DNA of 64,000 nucleotides from Rhodamnia argentea. Its lineage: Eukaryota > Streptophyta > Magnoliopsida > Myrtales > Myrtaceae. The DNA lies in assembly GCF_020921035.1 (NCBI RefSeq), contig NC_063155.1, positions 14,775,311 to 14,839,310 of the forward strand. Direction: 5' to 3'. A model generated the notes under the pieces. That model saw only the letters and a program-made list of their open reading frames with translations. It had not been told where the DNA came from and ran no database searches. This document shows, in pieces, positions 24,234 through 36,300 of this stretch (positions are counted from its first letter, which is position 1; every line of letters starts with the position of its first letter). A program made the translations under genes and the position numbers.

Positions 24234-25691
24234 TCAGCTCGTTCTGACTGTCTCGATCGCCATCACTAGGTCATCGAACTTAGCCCCAGTGACTTCCTTT
24301 ACGATCTTGTTGTCCTTGAGGATCTTGAAAGTAGGAACTACTCTTATACCGAGCTCCTTCGCAAGAGGCTGCCAACAATGTTCCGGCAAACATGAGAAGG
24401 AGGAGAGACAAATTTGAAACTGAACCAATCCGAAACCATCCTGCAAGTAGAAGCGGTTGTTACCTTGTTTTCTTGGTTGCAGTCCAGCTTTAGAAAGATT
24501 ACATCAGAGTACTTCTCAGATAGTTCTCGGAATTTTGGAGCCATCACCTTGCAAGGCCCACACCTGCAGCCAAATGCGAGAAAGCTCAATGAACACAGAG
24601 ATTTTCGCAATTCTAATGATCAAAACAAAACCGGGGTCTCCCCAATGTGATCTTTGAGGCAATGCCTAAGACGCAAAATATCCAGCAAAACTCAGCCAAC
24701 CCCAAAAATTTTCAAGCGAAGTAAATGTAAATCAAGCAACGAATCGCGGGAAATCAAGAACTCCCAAGGGCATATGACATGCCGAGGCCATTGGCCAGAA
24801 GCTACGGAGTAATGGCGCGGGTTCTACTACTGCTTAGGTGACTAGCAGTTCGAGAAACACAGAGCCTCAACGGCAAATGTGCTCTTAGAATGTTGCTTAC
24901 GTCGACGGCCTGATACCTTATAACCCTTTTGAGTGCTTCGGGGGAACGTGACAAGACAAGCCCTATGAGGTGAAAATATCATGTACAGAAGCGAAGATAC
25001 TACAAGTGCAGAGTCCTGCAAGGGACCGGAGAAAGACTATTCCCCGGTCTGAACTCCTCCAAGGGTTACTTCTGTACGGTAATTCCATCCAAATTTAGAA
25101 TCAAGCTAAGTTCATACATTCTAACAAGTTCATACATTTCGACAGTTACGGAGAATTGGCTACGCATTACGCCCATGAGTGCCCAATAAGCAGTGCGTCC
25201 TGAGTTTTCCCCAATCATCAGCGCGGGATTTCGCCACTTCCCTAAACTAAACAGTGATCAATTTCCACAGCTTCTCCTACGCCACGGATGACGATCCTCA
25301 TATAAAATACGAGAAATCGAGATCGAGACTAGCATGATCCAATCCTCGAATAAGATGAACTACCGGCGAGAGAGAGAGAGAGAGAACGTTACCACTGGGT
25401 GTACATATCTAGGACGACGGTCTTGGCGCCGGCGGACCCAACGATGGGCCAGAAGCTGTCCTTGTCGACCTCCGTCACCTGCCCGATCGCCGGAACAGCC
25501 GTGTCCACGCCGCACCTCACCGCGCCGAGTCCGCTCCTCGGAGCCCGACCGGCGATCTTCACGCTCTTCAAAGGCCTCGACGGCGACGGCGACAAGGAGG
25601 AAGAAGAGGAGGAAGCGATCGAGAGCGCGGAGTTGCTAGCGCTGTTGGAACGGAGCGAGGGGGGGTTAGAGAGAGAAAGTTGCAGAGCCAT
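24234..25691 (-). CDS. TRXF: Thioredoxin f, chloroplastic
   Basis: Thioredoxin f passes electrons from ferredoxin-thioredoxin reductase to Calvin-cycle enzymes such as fructose-1,6-bisphosphatase, activating them in the light. Three minus-strand exons join in frame to 177 residues: 25691-25393, 24563-24464 and 24368-24234. Residues 1 to about 60 form a Ser/Ala-rich transit peptide (MALQLSLSNP..). The mature domain has the redox site WCGPC at residues 100-104, split by intron 1 inside the Trp codon. It also has the third cysteine in KLDCNQENK (about residue 128), which marks f-type thioredoxins, and the cis-Pro segment VVPTFKILKD. It ends IETVRTS. Introns are 829 and 95 bp, both GT-AG. Identity is near certain. 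Confidence 0.96.
25368..25385. repeat. (GA)n microsatellite in TRXF intron 1
   Basis: About nine GA units lie close to the exon 1 donor site. On the gene strand this is a CT tract just inside the intron. Confidence 0.8.
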
Positions 25692-26443
25692 TGGAGCTGA
25701 TCAGAGAGAACAAAGAAGAAGGCGAAGAGATTGAGTGGAAGAAAGAACGAAAGCAAGGCCCGTGGGTGGAGAGTTCAAAGGGTCGCGGGCCGACTATAAA
25801 ACGCGAGGAGGGCCGTTGTCGTTTCGGGACGCGGAATGACGTAAACACCCTTCGTCTTGTGGATACGGCATGAGAATGGCGGGGGTGTTTTGGGAATGTT
25901 CGAATGCTTTGGGAGGGGGAAACGAGAGGTGTTGAGAGAGCTCGTGGAAGAATGATCGGAGAGGCGCGAGATATTTATCTTTGGGTGGTGGATAAGGAGA
26001 GAGGGGGATGGGTGGGGACGAGAATAAAACGAGTCGGACGGAATTGATTATGTGATCGATTTCCGATTTGATCCGATCTCGTTTTGAAATCGGCAAATGA
26101 ATCGGATTGGGTAGTCTCAAAACGGTCCAATTCACAAACGATTCAATTTGATCCGATCTCGATTTGGGATTCACAGTGTTGGTAAGACCATTGGTTTTTT
26201 TGGTAATTTGTCATGTAATGGAACGTAGAAGAACTCCCACCATTCTCAGACTGGACTGCACTCATATAATCAACGTACACATATGGACGAGAACTCTCAC
26301 TATTTCCGAGCGGTCCAATCATTAGATAGGTCGCATTTTTTTTGTGATTTATCATTAAATTTTTTTCGTTAACAACATATTTATAGGATCACATCTCGTT
26401 TATTGTATCGCGTTTATTGTTAAATCTGAAAGTCATCTTAAGT
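25692..26443. other. TRXF upstream region and intergenic sequence
   Basis: Contains the 5' UTR and promoter of the minus-strand TRXF. No TATA box in the minus orientation is obvious. Short mirrored frames do not resemble proteins. The last 300 bp are AT-rich. Confidence 0.4.
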
Positions 26444-26451
26444 GTCATAAG

Positions 26452-27250
26452 TAGGGGTGTGCAACCGGATCGGGTTTACCCGGAACCCGGATCGGCCCAT
26501 CCGAAAAACAGGGTCGGGAATCGGTTCTTGCTCAAACCGGTCCGGGTTTCGGTTCCAATTTTTGGGAACCGGTTGAAACCGGTTCGGTTCCCGGTTCTAG
26601 GTGAAGACCCACACGGACCGGTTTTAGAACCGGTTTTTAGTTACTTAAAAAAAAAAAAGAAACCATAATGTAGTGTCCAAAAAACTATGATTTTGGTTTT
26701 ATGCTTGTGGTGTTGAGATTTTCTGGTGATGGTTCATGCGCGCTTAATGTGGTGTCTTTTAGCATGTTTTTTGGATCTTGCAATTTTAGTTTTTTTTTTT
26801 AATGGGTACAACGAAAATTGAAGCGTGATAGAAAGACTTGCACTATGTTAATTCAGGCGTTCGAAGAATCATTGTTGCTTTTGGTGGATTGCAACTTTTA
26901 TTTTTTATATCGGGGTTTGTTGCTTTTGGTGGATTGCAACTTTTATTTTTTATATCGGGATTTGTTGCTTTTGGTGGATCATATTATTATTTATTATTAT
27001 TTTTTGAATTGTTGCTTTTGGTTTATTATAATTTTTGTTACTCATTTCATCAATGCTCATATTATTTTGATGAAAAAAAAAAGGAAAACAGGTTCTCGGG
27101 TAGACCCCGAAACCGGACCGAAAAATAGGGTCGGTTCCAAAACAGGTTCCAAGACAAACATGATCGATTCTCGGTTCAAAAACTCGGGAACCGGTTATAA
27201 CAGGGTCGGTTTTAGGGTCTAGGTTTGGACCCGGCCCATGCTCACCCCTA
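26452..27250. mobile_element. hAT-type MITE, 799 bp, exact 8-bp target duplication
   Basis: The element starts TAGGGGTGTGCAACCGG, and the reverse complement of its end is TAGGGGTGAGCATGGGCCGG. It is flanked by a perfect 8-bp direct repeat GTCATAAG (26444-26451 and 27251-27258), the target-site length of hAT transposons. The end regions are rich in CCGGTT/AACCGG, and the interior is AT-rich with a 45-bp tandem repeat. No transposase frame is present, so it is non-autonomous. Confidence 0.88.
26872..26980 (+). repeat. 45-bp tandem repeat inside the hAT MITE
   Basis: TTGTTGCTTTTGGTGGAT starts at 26872, 26917 and 26962. The first two units are almost identical over their full length, and the third is truncated after the TTGGTGGAT phrase. 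Confidence 0.9.
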
Positions 27251-27329
27251 GTCATAAGCATCTTAAGTTTAGGTTTAAGTGTAAGTTTACATTTAGGAAA
27301 TTAAAAAAAAAAAAAACATTAGTCGGTCA

Positions 27330-27426
27330 TGTTCACCCCTAGAACCGAAAACTCGACTAGAGCTCCTAGGAACCGGACCAAACCGGCCGGTTATCGATTC
27401 GATCGGTCCATTATGCTCAGTCCTAT
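27330..27426. mobile_element. Small related CCGG-rich hAT-like remnant
   Basis: GTTCACCCCTAGAACCG at its left edge and GGTCCATTATGCTCAGTCCTA at its right edge resemble the ends of the neighbouring 799-bp MITE, with AACCGGACCAAACCGG between them. It is probably a decayed family member. Confidence 0.4.
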
Positions 27427-27475
27427 CTATTACCACTTAATTGAACTCGTGGTAACCGACGACAACATAGATAAT

Positions 27476-28062
27476 TACTAAAAAAAAGTCTTATATCTAT
27501 TGTATGAATGTCAATTTAATATTAAAGTCTTTTGATTTTGGCAAATGAGCCCTAAATCTTTTTGTGATTAGCCAATGTAGTCCTTCTTAATTGGGTTTTC
27601 TAATGGGAAATGGAAGTAAGAGGGTTGAATCAATTCTTCGAGCTAATTTTGGCAAGAAATTAATGAAGTGGACGTTGGTTGTCCTAAGTGGCGTTGTCGT
27701 TGCTAATATGGACTATTTTCACCATTTTTTTAGAAACTTTATTCACAAATTTCGTTTGCTTTAACTTTTTTTCTACTAAGTTCAGCAAGGGCTAGCGATG
27801 GTCGACTAGCAACCCTCGTTGGACTTAGTAGAAAAAAAAGGAAAAGAAGGAAAATGAAAATAAAAAATTCAAAAGAAAGTAAAAAGTTAGGAAAATTTTA
27901 AATTATCCACATAGGTGATAGTCGTACGATAGCGTCCATGCTATCTATTTTCGCCCAAATTGGGTAGGAATGACTACATTATTGATAAATCATCAAAAAG
28001 TTTTGAGACTCATTTTACAAAATCGAAAAACTTAGGATGAATTGACATCCATACAATATATT
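27476..28062. mobile_element. Foldback repeat family copy A (CCTAAACC type)
   Basis: A decayed copy of the family seen at five other places. The left end reads like AAAAGTCTTATATCTATTG, the middle carries GTGGACGTTGGTTGTCCTAA, and a GC-richer centre lies near 27780-27830. The reverse-complement arm ends near AAAACTTAGGATGAATTGACA. Confidence 0.5.
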
Positions 28063-29250
28063 TATTTGCTAATGATAATATCTTAAAAAATATTTTGATA
28101 TCACGTGAACCAAACATATGATACATAGTTTTTCCCTTGTTAGGATACAGTAGAAGAAATAAGAGATCGAGGGAGTCAACCATTGCTGTAGACCTAGCAT
28201 GGCAAATTCAAGTTTCATCCATGTGTGCCTCATTAGAGCTGGAGAATATGACACGGTCTCAATAAGCATACAGCCCTACCGGTAAAGAGATTAGAGGGCG
28301 AGGATGCTATTATCACGGATGTGGGGTTTGACTCCCGTGCTATGCAAAGAGGTATAGCAAAAGTTAGAGAGTTGAGAGTTAGAGCTAGGGTGGATAAAAT
28401 AAGAAAAGAATATGACGCGACATATGTATAAGTTCTAATGTATTGCCGAATCACTATGATAATGAAATCGGTGTATTTTCATGAAAAGGGGATTCTTTGT
28501 TGATTTTGACTAGGAAAATATATGGATGAACAACTAAGGGAATCGAAATGCGGGTGAGGAAGTTAAAAGTTGACGGAAATGTAAATGGTACATAAAATTT
28601 AAAGTGTCGGAAAGATAAATTTACAAAACTTGTCATAATTCTGATTGATTGTATCACAAAGAGAGGTTATATAGATCACAATGTGGGTGTTAGATTAATA
28701 TGCCACTATCGACAAACAAACAATTATGGGGTTTTGAATCCATAGATAATTCCTTAGCACTATTTACGGCCGTCGAAAAGCGCTTATTCTTTCTGAAATT
28801 CTAGTTCTGGCTATCCGCACGAAGTTACAAATCCCAAGATTGTAAGCGCAATCATCCGGCAATCATGTGTTTTTTTTTTTATTTTATCAATTGTCTCTTG
28901 TCATGGGCTTTTAGCAGACCTCTCTATATGTTCACTAATGACACCATCTCAACAATCTCGCCAAAATCCGAGATTGTCTATTATAGATGACCTTGTCGAT
29001 CAACTTTCTTTAAGTTGTCAACCGGTGAAGGGTCTGATAATCTTTGCACCAAATGTTGTAAGTGAATTTACGGCGAGTTATCGATTTCTTTCATTGTCGA
29101 TGAGCTGGTGACTTATCGATTGTTTTGCTCGTTAGTGACTTTTGCTTTGACCAAGCTTTTCGTTATTGGCTAAGCTTGCCAATTGTCGATACCAATCGAG
29201 AAGTGGTCCTCTTTTTTTTGGTCAACTGATTTAAGAAAGAAAGCCCATCT
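28063..29250. other. Repeat-rich intergenic sequence, no gene
   Basis: AT-rich. A stretch at about 28300-28345 contains GGGGTTTGACTCCC, which resembles a tRNA B-box. It may be a decayed SINE, but the A-box and borders are unconvincing. No coding frame is credible. Confidence 0.4.
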
Positions 29251-29469
29251 GAATTGGGCTTCCTTTTTGGTCAAAGGGCTTCGTTAAGGGAGGCCCAATA
29301 TGGTGTTCCACAAGCTGGGCCTTTGGCATTTATTCACGAGCCCGTTTTCAATTTCCATAAGCTTGTGCTCACATGCGTGCAGACATTTTGCCTCCAAACA
29401 ACTTCAGGTCAGAATACAATTGAAGTAAAACGAGAGTTAAGTCTACCAGTAAAGGTCATTCATCATCAA

Positions 29470-30570
29470 CCCCACAGAGATGTTACCACGAAATGCCGAA
29501 CGTCCATCGAGTCGACTTTTGCGCACCGAACTTCGCCGCCTCATCTGTTCGGTCGAGGCCGTTGAACCTTGAGACGGGAATCACGACCTCGATCCGAAGC
29601 TTTACTAGAGAATCGATCTGCACCACAAAAATGGGTCGGGGCGTCCAGGTTTTGCATTCCAATTGTCCCCTTGGATGCATATATGAAGTGGGGGGAAACT
29701 TGGAGGAAAAGAAGGGGATGCGGGACTTGACGGTAAAGGAAGAAATTCTTTCCTTGGAGAGACAGAGTGAGGAGAGAGCATACCGAAGTGCTCATGTCAC
29801 TATTTGCAGGCAACTGTTTCGTGGATAGTCGGGTCGTACCATTTTCGTGCGTAATGCATGTTCCGCCTTTTAAATAATGGCAGCACGGTTGTCTGCTCTA
29901 AAGAAAGGGTATTAAAGTGGTGACTGGTCGAGATTGGATTATCATATGTCATGTCGAATGAGACTGTCGGACCCATCTGCAAGTACCATTAATACCCTAT
30001 CGGTGTCAGCACAACACTTGTTAGAGGTCAGTTGGCTAGTTAAAATCACCTCCGTCATTTGCCTGCCGTTCTCACTCCATTTGGGTATATATGTCGGGGT
30101 TTCGCGACGTATAAGAAGGCATCGTATGCATGAATCGACAAACTAGGTCCGGAGCCATGGGGCTCATGGGTATCTTGGGAGGGGCTAGGTTTGGTTCGGG
30201 GGGCCTGTTCTCCTGAAGCTTGGAATAGAAATCGCGCGTTCGGATGAAGTTTTGCCAGAAAATCAACCCGTGCCACAAACAAACGGGTTGAGACGTCTGA
30301 GTCTCTTGGAATAGCAATCGCGCATTCGGATGAAGTTTTGCCAGAAAATCAACCCGTGCCACAAACAAACGGGTCGGGACGTCCGAGTCTCTGTGCCCCG
30401 ATCGATATGTATTACCGGAAACGAGGGAAATTTAGTGAAAAAGGAGAGGATGCGAAGCTCAAAGATAAGGGGAGAGTTGTTTTTCGAGATCGAGAGACTC
30501 AGAAAGAGCATACCCGCGCCGGGTGTCATTGGACGGAGGTATATGAAATTGACACTTATGTAATTGTGAC
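29470..30570. repeat. Diverged local duplication with an 86-bp direct repeat
   Basis: Two near-identical 86-bp units lie at 30219-30304 and 30305-30391, both containing TGAAGTTTTGCCAGAAAATC and CCCGTGCCACAAACAAACGGG. A diverged third copy lies near 29590-29650 (GCACCACAAAAATGGGTCGG). The sequences following copy 1 (29715-29800) and copy 3 (30440-30530) also match: GATGCG, GAGA-GACAGAGTGAGGAGAGAGCATACC against GAGAGACTCAGAAAGAGCATACC. A larger segment was therefore duplicated, then part of it again. Confidence 0.7.
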
Positions 30571-31299
30571 ATAGAAATACAGAAAGTGAAGAGCCGCGTG
30601 AACCCAAAGAAGAGTAGAGGTCGGGCAACGCGATCCATTGCTAAGTTTGTGGTCTTCCACGACTTTATATTTCCTTCCTTTTCGTTGCTCAAAAGTCATC
30701 TCATCACACTCCCCACAAAAAAAAAAAAAAAAGAAACCAAATTATTTATACTCTATCATATAATTTCGATTTAACGTTGCATAATCTATGTAATCGGAAT
30801 CAAGGTAATGTTAGGGGTGATGTCGGGAACAATCTAAGCTTGCAATTGGGCTTCGTGAAAAATGAATAAATTAAAAAATATTTTTTTAAAATTGTGATTT
30901 GTGTTGCTTAAAATAAATAGACATTGAAAAATATTTTCCTTGTGAAATTTCGTCGACGAAATGTATTTTTTATTCCATTGATTTTGGTAAGTGATTCGTA
31001 CGATTTTTTTTAAAAATACATTTTGTAAATAATTTAAACACACTTGTTATTGCCATTACACTAAATTTCTTTTAGTTGACGACGTGTCCATTCACTCTGC
31101 CTATGATTTCACACGTGCGGAATGTACCATAGAGATCTTCGTTCAAGTCCACCTTAATTGGACCAAATAAATAAAAAAGAGTCCGCCGTAAGATTCTGAC
31201 AAGAAAAAAGTCCACCACAATTCAATTTTCGAAAAAGATTATCGTTGACTAAGGCATAGTTTTGAAGTAATCAAATAAAGACGATTAGATAAGCATATA
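30571..31299. other. Intergenic, nothing identified
   Basis: AT-rich with homopolymer A and T runs. No coding, RNA or mobile signature seen. Confidence 0.4.
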
Positions 31300-31709
31300 G
31301 AAAATTACGAAAAAAATCTTAAATTTATTGTAATTGTGCTTTAGACCAAAAGATATGTATATTGTAATTGTGTCAATTCAGTCCTAAACCTTTTATATTT
31401 GTGCCAATTCAATCTTTCCAACCAATTTTGACCGAAAATTGCTGACGTAGATAATTATTAATAATATATTAATTTAAATGAAATAAAAATTAATTTAAAA
31501 ATAAAAAAAACTTTAAAAATTGGCAATGTTAGAGCTGGTCACGCCACGTTAGCAATTTTTAGTCATGAATGAATGAATTGGCACAAATACAAAAGTTTTA
31601 GGACTGAATTAGCACGAATGCAAAAGATTTAGGAATGAATCGAAACAAAAAAAAAAGGATTAAATTGGCACAACCGCAATTGATTTAAGACTTTTTTGGT
31701 AATTTTCTA
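31300..31709. mobile_element. Foldback repeat family copy B (CCTAAACC type)
   Basis: The left arm AAAATCTTAAATTTATTGTA.. is mirrored by the right arm TTGATTTAAGACTTTTTTGG. Each arm repeats the phrase class 'CCTAAACCTTT..GCCAATTCAAT' or its reverse complement. The interior includes CTGACGTAGA and GGTCACGCCACGTTAGC. Confidence 0.65.
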
Positions 31710-32950
31710 GGTAAGAATATATGTGCTTTTTCTAAGGTGATAGGATCCGCTCTGAAATTGATGAGGGAATAAACTCTGTCGATAATCACGATGCTCTACT
31801 TGGTTTCTATAATCAGAATATTGATGTTCAATTTAATCTTTTTTAAATTTTTATTTTCGATGAATTCCAAGTCACTTCAACCGGAAGCTGAATGATTCTC
31901 GGATCGAGTGCCGACACGGTGGCCGTGTGGACGATGATCGTGGCGTCAGAAGAGCCCACTTGTCCGTCACGTTAGCGTGGCGTCGGAAATTTGATGAATT
32001 ATGTGTTAGCCATCAAGAAATTAAAATTGATTAAAGTGCAATAATCTAAATGCATAATTTGTTCTTTTGGATCACCTGTAAAGAGGAGCATGTCAAAAAC
32101 TATAAACTATACCTACCGTAATACCAATACCTTGAACCTTTTTATCGTGTCAACAAAAGTTTGAAATTGTGTCACCTTGGGATGAACAGCTCCAAGTTTC
32201 TCTACCACCTTAAACTTGGAATCCAATCATATGAACAAGTTCCTTATTTGTTGGAATCTAAAACCTATCGTGCATACTCTAGATATTGAAACCTATCATT
32301 ATTGCGGGTTTCGAGTTTTGTTATAGAGTCTACCCGGGTTCCACAATTACCTTTGATTAAATAATTATAGTGAATCATTATCTTTGATTACCATCATTTG
32401 CTGTTATGACCACGACTCATATCTAGACGCACGAATAAACATGAAATATTAAAAAGTCTCATTCATAAATATGACCGAAAATGAAAGCTCGGACTAGTGG
32501 TTCCAGATTACACATCTATCATAGGACGCCATGGAATACTGTAGGATCGCACGAAAACATATACCAAGAAAAACATAAAAACTCGTTACGGGTTTTAAGT
32601 TCTACCTACAAGGAACTTACTCTGTATACATTGAAACCGGGGAACGTGACAAGTCTATTTTCGGGTTCGAGGTTTATATCTCGAAACCATGCTCATTCCT
32701 AACGATACCTAGACTTTCAAACTTACAAGTATGAGGTATTTACGACATAGAGAAATTTTTTTTGGGTAATGATGTTTATAATGAGCAAACTATATGAATT
32801 TTTTTTTTTTTATGGAAGATAGAGGGTACTTTTGTCGCACTGATACAAGCTCGGGATAAATAAAAATTAGGGGGCATGGATATCACGAGGCGGAACATAA
32901 TTTATGATTGTTTTTTCGTCGTATTTTCCTCCTAAAAAAAATCATTTTGG
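31710..32950. other. Intergenic upstream of aspartic protease gene
   Basis: No gene recognised. Around 32240-32700 there are GGTTTCGAG and TCGAAACCATGCTCATTCC phrases that resemble diverged ends of the CCGG/hAT-type family, but borders cannot be set. Confidence 0.35.
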
Positions 32951-33001
32951 GCGATGAAATTCAGGAAGGAAGGCATTGTCTTTTGTCTTTTGTATTATTT
33001 G

Positions 33002-33134
33002 GAGAGAGAGAGAGAGAGAGAGAGAGAAGGAGCTGGAATGGGGAACGTCAAAAGCGAGAATAGGAACGTGAAAGCACGGAAAAAGCAAACGCCAGAGAGA
33101 AGAGAAGAGAAGAGAGAGAGAGAGAGAGAGAGAG
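33002..33134. repeat. Two GA microsatellites upstream of the aspartic protease
   Basis: Near-perfect GA runs at 33002-33027 and about 33110-33134 lie 85-220 bp upstream of the TATA box. They create the long mirrored frames seen on both strands here. Confidence 0.85.
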
Positions 33135-33219
33135 GATGCTGACGATGATGATGAACACGAAGTGAGAACGAGACGGACGTTCTTGTCGTTGATCGCTGCT
33201 CTCCTCCTTCCCCCCATCC

Positions 33220-33227
33220 TATAAATA
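33220..33227 (+). promoter_or_regulatory. TATA box of aspartic protease gene
   Basis: TATAAATA lies 150 bp upstream of the chosen ATG (33377), with a C/T-rich stretch (CTCTCCTCGCC..CCCCCTCCCTG) between them that would be the 5' UTR. The motif and spacing suit a plant core promoter. Confidence 0.6.
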
Positions 33228-33376
33228 TGGCGACACACCCAGTTGCGTAAAGCCCCTTTATCGTGTCCGTAACCTCGCCCTCCTCTCCTCGCCAGCTCAT
33301 TCCCCCCCTCCCTGTCTCTCTCCTCTTCCAGAGGTGGAGAGAGGACCCGCCTGACCCGCGGGGGCGTGGCAGCGAG

Positions 33377-36300
33377 ATGGGTCCGACGGGATCGCTCGCG
33401 CCGGCGGCGGCGGTGCTCTGTTTGGCCGTGCTCTGTCTGGCGTCGGTGGCGGCCGCGGATAACGTGGTGCTGGAGGTGCAACACAGGTTCAAGGGCCGCC
33501 GGGGTAGCCTCCTGGGCGCGATGAGGTCGCACGACGCCCTCCGCCACGGCCGGCTCCTCTCCGCCGTCGATCTCCCCCTGGGTGGCAACGGCATTCCCTC
33601 CGACACTGGGTAATTCTCTTCGTCTTCTTCTGTTTTGCATTTCTTGTCAGTTTGGACTTTTGTGATCGTTTCTTGCCGTGGTGTCGCCTCCGTCAAAAGT
33701 TTGAGCTCGGGGATTCGTCTCCTCTGTTATACTTCATTGTTGAGGCACTCTTGAAACGTTCGTTCGAATTTTTTTTTCCTGCCTATTTTGATGTGACGTC
33801 TTCTCGTTGCCTTCCCGCCTTTTGTATACGCCAAGGTTTGTTTTCACGTTGACTTCCTAGTATTTATGTATCCCTGTTAGACTATGTACTGGCTTTCTCA
33901 GCACTAGGCGATGAGAAGATAGGCGTTGATGGTACAGTTAATGTCTGGTAAAAGTCCTGTCTGAACTGAAGTCCGATTGAGATGATTCCTGCTCTATCAA
34001 AGTCTGCAACTTTTTTGTTTGATTCTGTTTAATTTGTCATATCTTGAGCCAAATGGACCAGGATATCATAGCCGCCTGGTTTCTTATCTGTGCACATTGT
34101 TGGGTTATGTAGGCTCTACTTTGCGAAAATTGGAATTGGGACTCCCTCCAAGGATTATTATGTGCAAGTTGACACGGGAAGCGACACCTTGTGGGTTAAC
34201 TGCATTGGCTGCGACAAGTGTCCCACGAAGAGTGATCTCGGTGTATGTTGTTGTACTCCTTACATCTTAGAGCACGCCTATGACTGTTCGAAATGACTGT
34301 TCGACTTTGCAACTGGATTTCCAAGTCACATTGATCTTCTATGAGAATTTAATTTATTATTCTTATCCTACAACAGGTGGATTTGACTCTTTATGATCCA
34401 AAAGGCTCGAGTTCAGCAGACCTGATTACTTGTGATCAAGATTTTTGCACTTCTACATACCATACCCTCCTTCCTGGTTGCAAGCCTGACTTACTTTGTG
34501 AATATAAGATTACTTATGGAGATGGAAGCTCAACTACAGGATACTTTGTTGAGGATAATGTACACTTAGATCAAGTGACCGGGAATCTCCGATCATCACC
34601 CATGAATTCAAGTGTGATATTTGGGTAGGTTGTTCAACCAACAATATAATGCTTCTCTGAGAGTAGTAGGATTTCAAATATTACATTAGGTAACTGTAGA
34701 GAATCATGTCCCGACATGTTCTTTCGTGGCCAGTTTTACTCAGCATTGACTAGAAAGGGGTGAGTCTCAGTTTAAAATTTTTTTAGTTCTGCTAGCACTT
34801 GTAGTTACTTGCAAACCCTCTTTACTAGTTAAGCGTTGCTTCAAAAACTCCTTGAATGAAGAGATTGAGTTGTTGCCAGGCACTTGGGGATATAAATCCT
34901 AAAGAAGAGTCTAATTTTTACATGGAATCCATTTTGATATGCTGGTGAACCTCAACGGGGTGTTTGATTTGACCCGGTTTAACTTGTCTCTTGATGTTCA
35001 GATTTTTGTAATTAACCCTTTTTTCTGGTTTACATTCTTGAGATTGGTGTATGTAATTGCATTCTTGTTATAAGAGGTTTCACTCTTGTGCGATTAATTT
35101 TCAGTTGCATTCTGGTTCTCTATCCTTAACATGTTATGTTGGTGAACAGGTGTGCAGCTAAGCAATCCGGAGGGCTGGGCACATCATCTGAAGCTCTTGA
35201 TGGGATTATTGGTTTTGGACAAGCAAACTCATCCATGCTTTCTCAGCTTGCTTCATCTGGAAAGGTGAAAAAGGTTTTTGCTCACTGCTTGGATAGTGTA
35301 CATGGTGGTGGAATATTTACTATCGGGGAAGTGGTGGAGCCAAAAGTCAATACTACTCCATTGGTGCCTAATCAGTATGTAGCACGATCCTTGCACAAAA
35401 CATCTCATTTTACTTGTTATGCTGCAATTTTATTGTTATTCTTTTCATCGATCTTCGACCTAGCAGTTGGATATACCTAATAAGCTCTTCTCATGCCTGG
35501 AAAAGTTGCTTACAGTTCCAAATTTTTTACATTGGGATACAATCTAGAATTTTTTTTTTTTGTTCACTAATGGCTCTTGATATGTCACGCTTCACATTTT
35601 TAGTCCGCATCTCTTTCTGTTGTCTCACTTTTGTCCTACTTCATATTGTGCTTTTTCTGGCTTGTTTGTTTCTACTATTGTGGTTGATCCTTATCATTCA
35701 GCGAAGGGTCCTTGTTTGGCATATCTTTCATTACTGTGCTTGTCATCAAAGGCTCAAGCAATTTGAGAATGAAGATTTAAAAGACAGGTTTCGCAGAAGT
35801 AGCTGAAGATAGTCTTGCAGTTTCATAAAAATTCTCAGCAGCTCAGATTATTTAATATTGCTGTTTTTCTTTGGCAGAGCACTTTCTTTTACACATTTGT
35901 ACAGCTACTACATTGTTCTGATGCATATTTGTAGCCATATTAAAGGGTTCCCTTTGAAGCGATTTATATTTGCTTGATTTTTTTTGGTAAAGTATATTTG
36001 CTTAATTTCCTGCCAATATAATGAAGATTAGAAGGCAAGCCTTTTTTATGGCTAAACACATCTGGTCCTTGAATTTAGGGCTTCGATTAATTAATGACAT
36101 TTCACTAAGACGAATGAGTAGAGAATGTGCTGGTGATATTGGGGTCTTTTCACTATTTGACAACTATTCTTCTTCATTCGTACTGAATCAAACTCTGTAC
36201 TTGGTTTGATCTTTTATTCATGTTCAATTCTATATTCATTGTTCATTTTATTTCTACCATCATAGGCATCCATTGGCCAAATAGGTTAGATCTCAGCTTT

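Noticed and set aside
25389-25734. Plus-strand frames over thioredoxin exon 1
   Set aside because: They are antisense shadows of a GC-rich transit-peptide exon that joins in frame with the WCGPC exon.
28258-28450. tRNA-derived SINE or tRNA gene (B-box-like GGTTTGACTCC)
   Set aside because: There is no convincing A-box at the right distance, no cloverleaf and no poly-A or target duplication.
33263-33376. Upstream extension of the aspartic protease frame
   Set aside because: It has no ATG. The first usable ATG at 33377 is followed at once by a signal peptide.
35414-35806. 130-codon hydrophobic plus frame
   Set aside because: It lies inside intron 4 of the aspartic protease gene, is T-rich and lacks family motifs.
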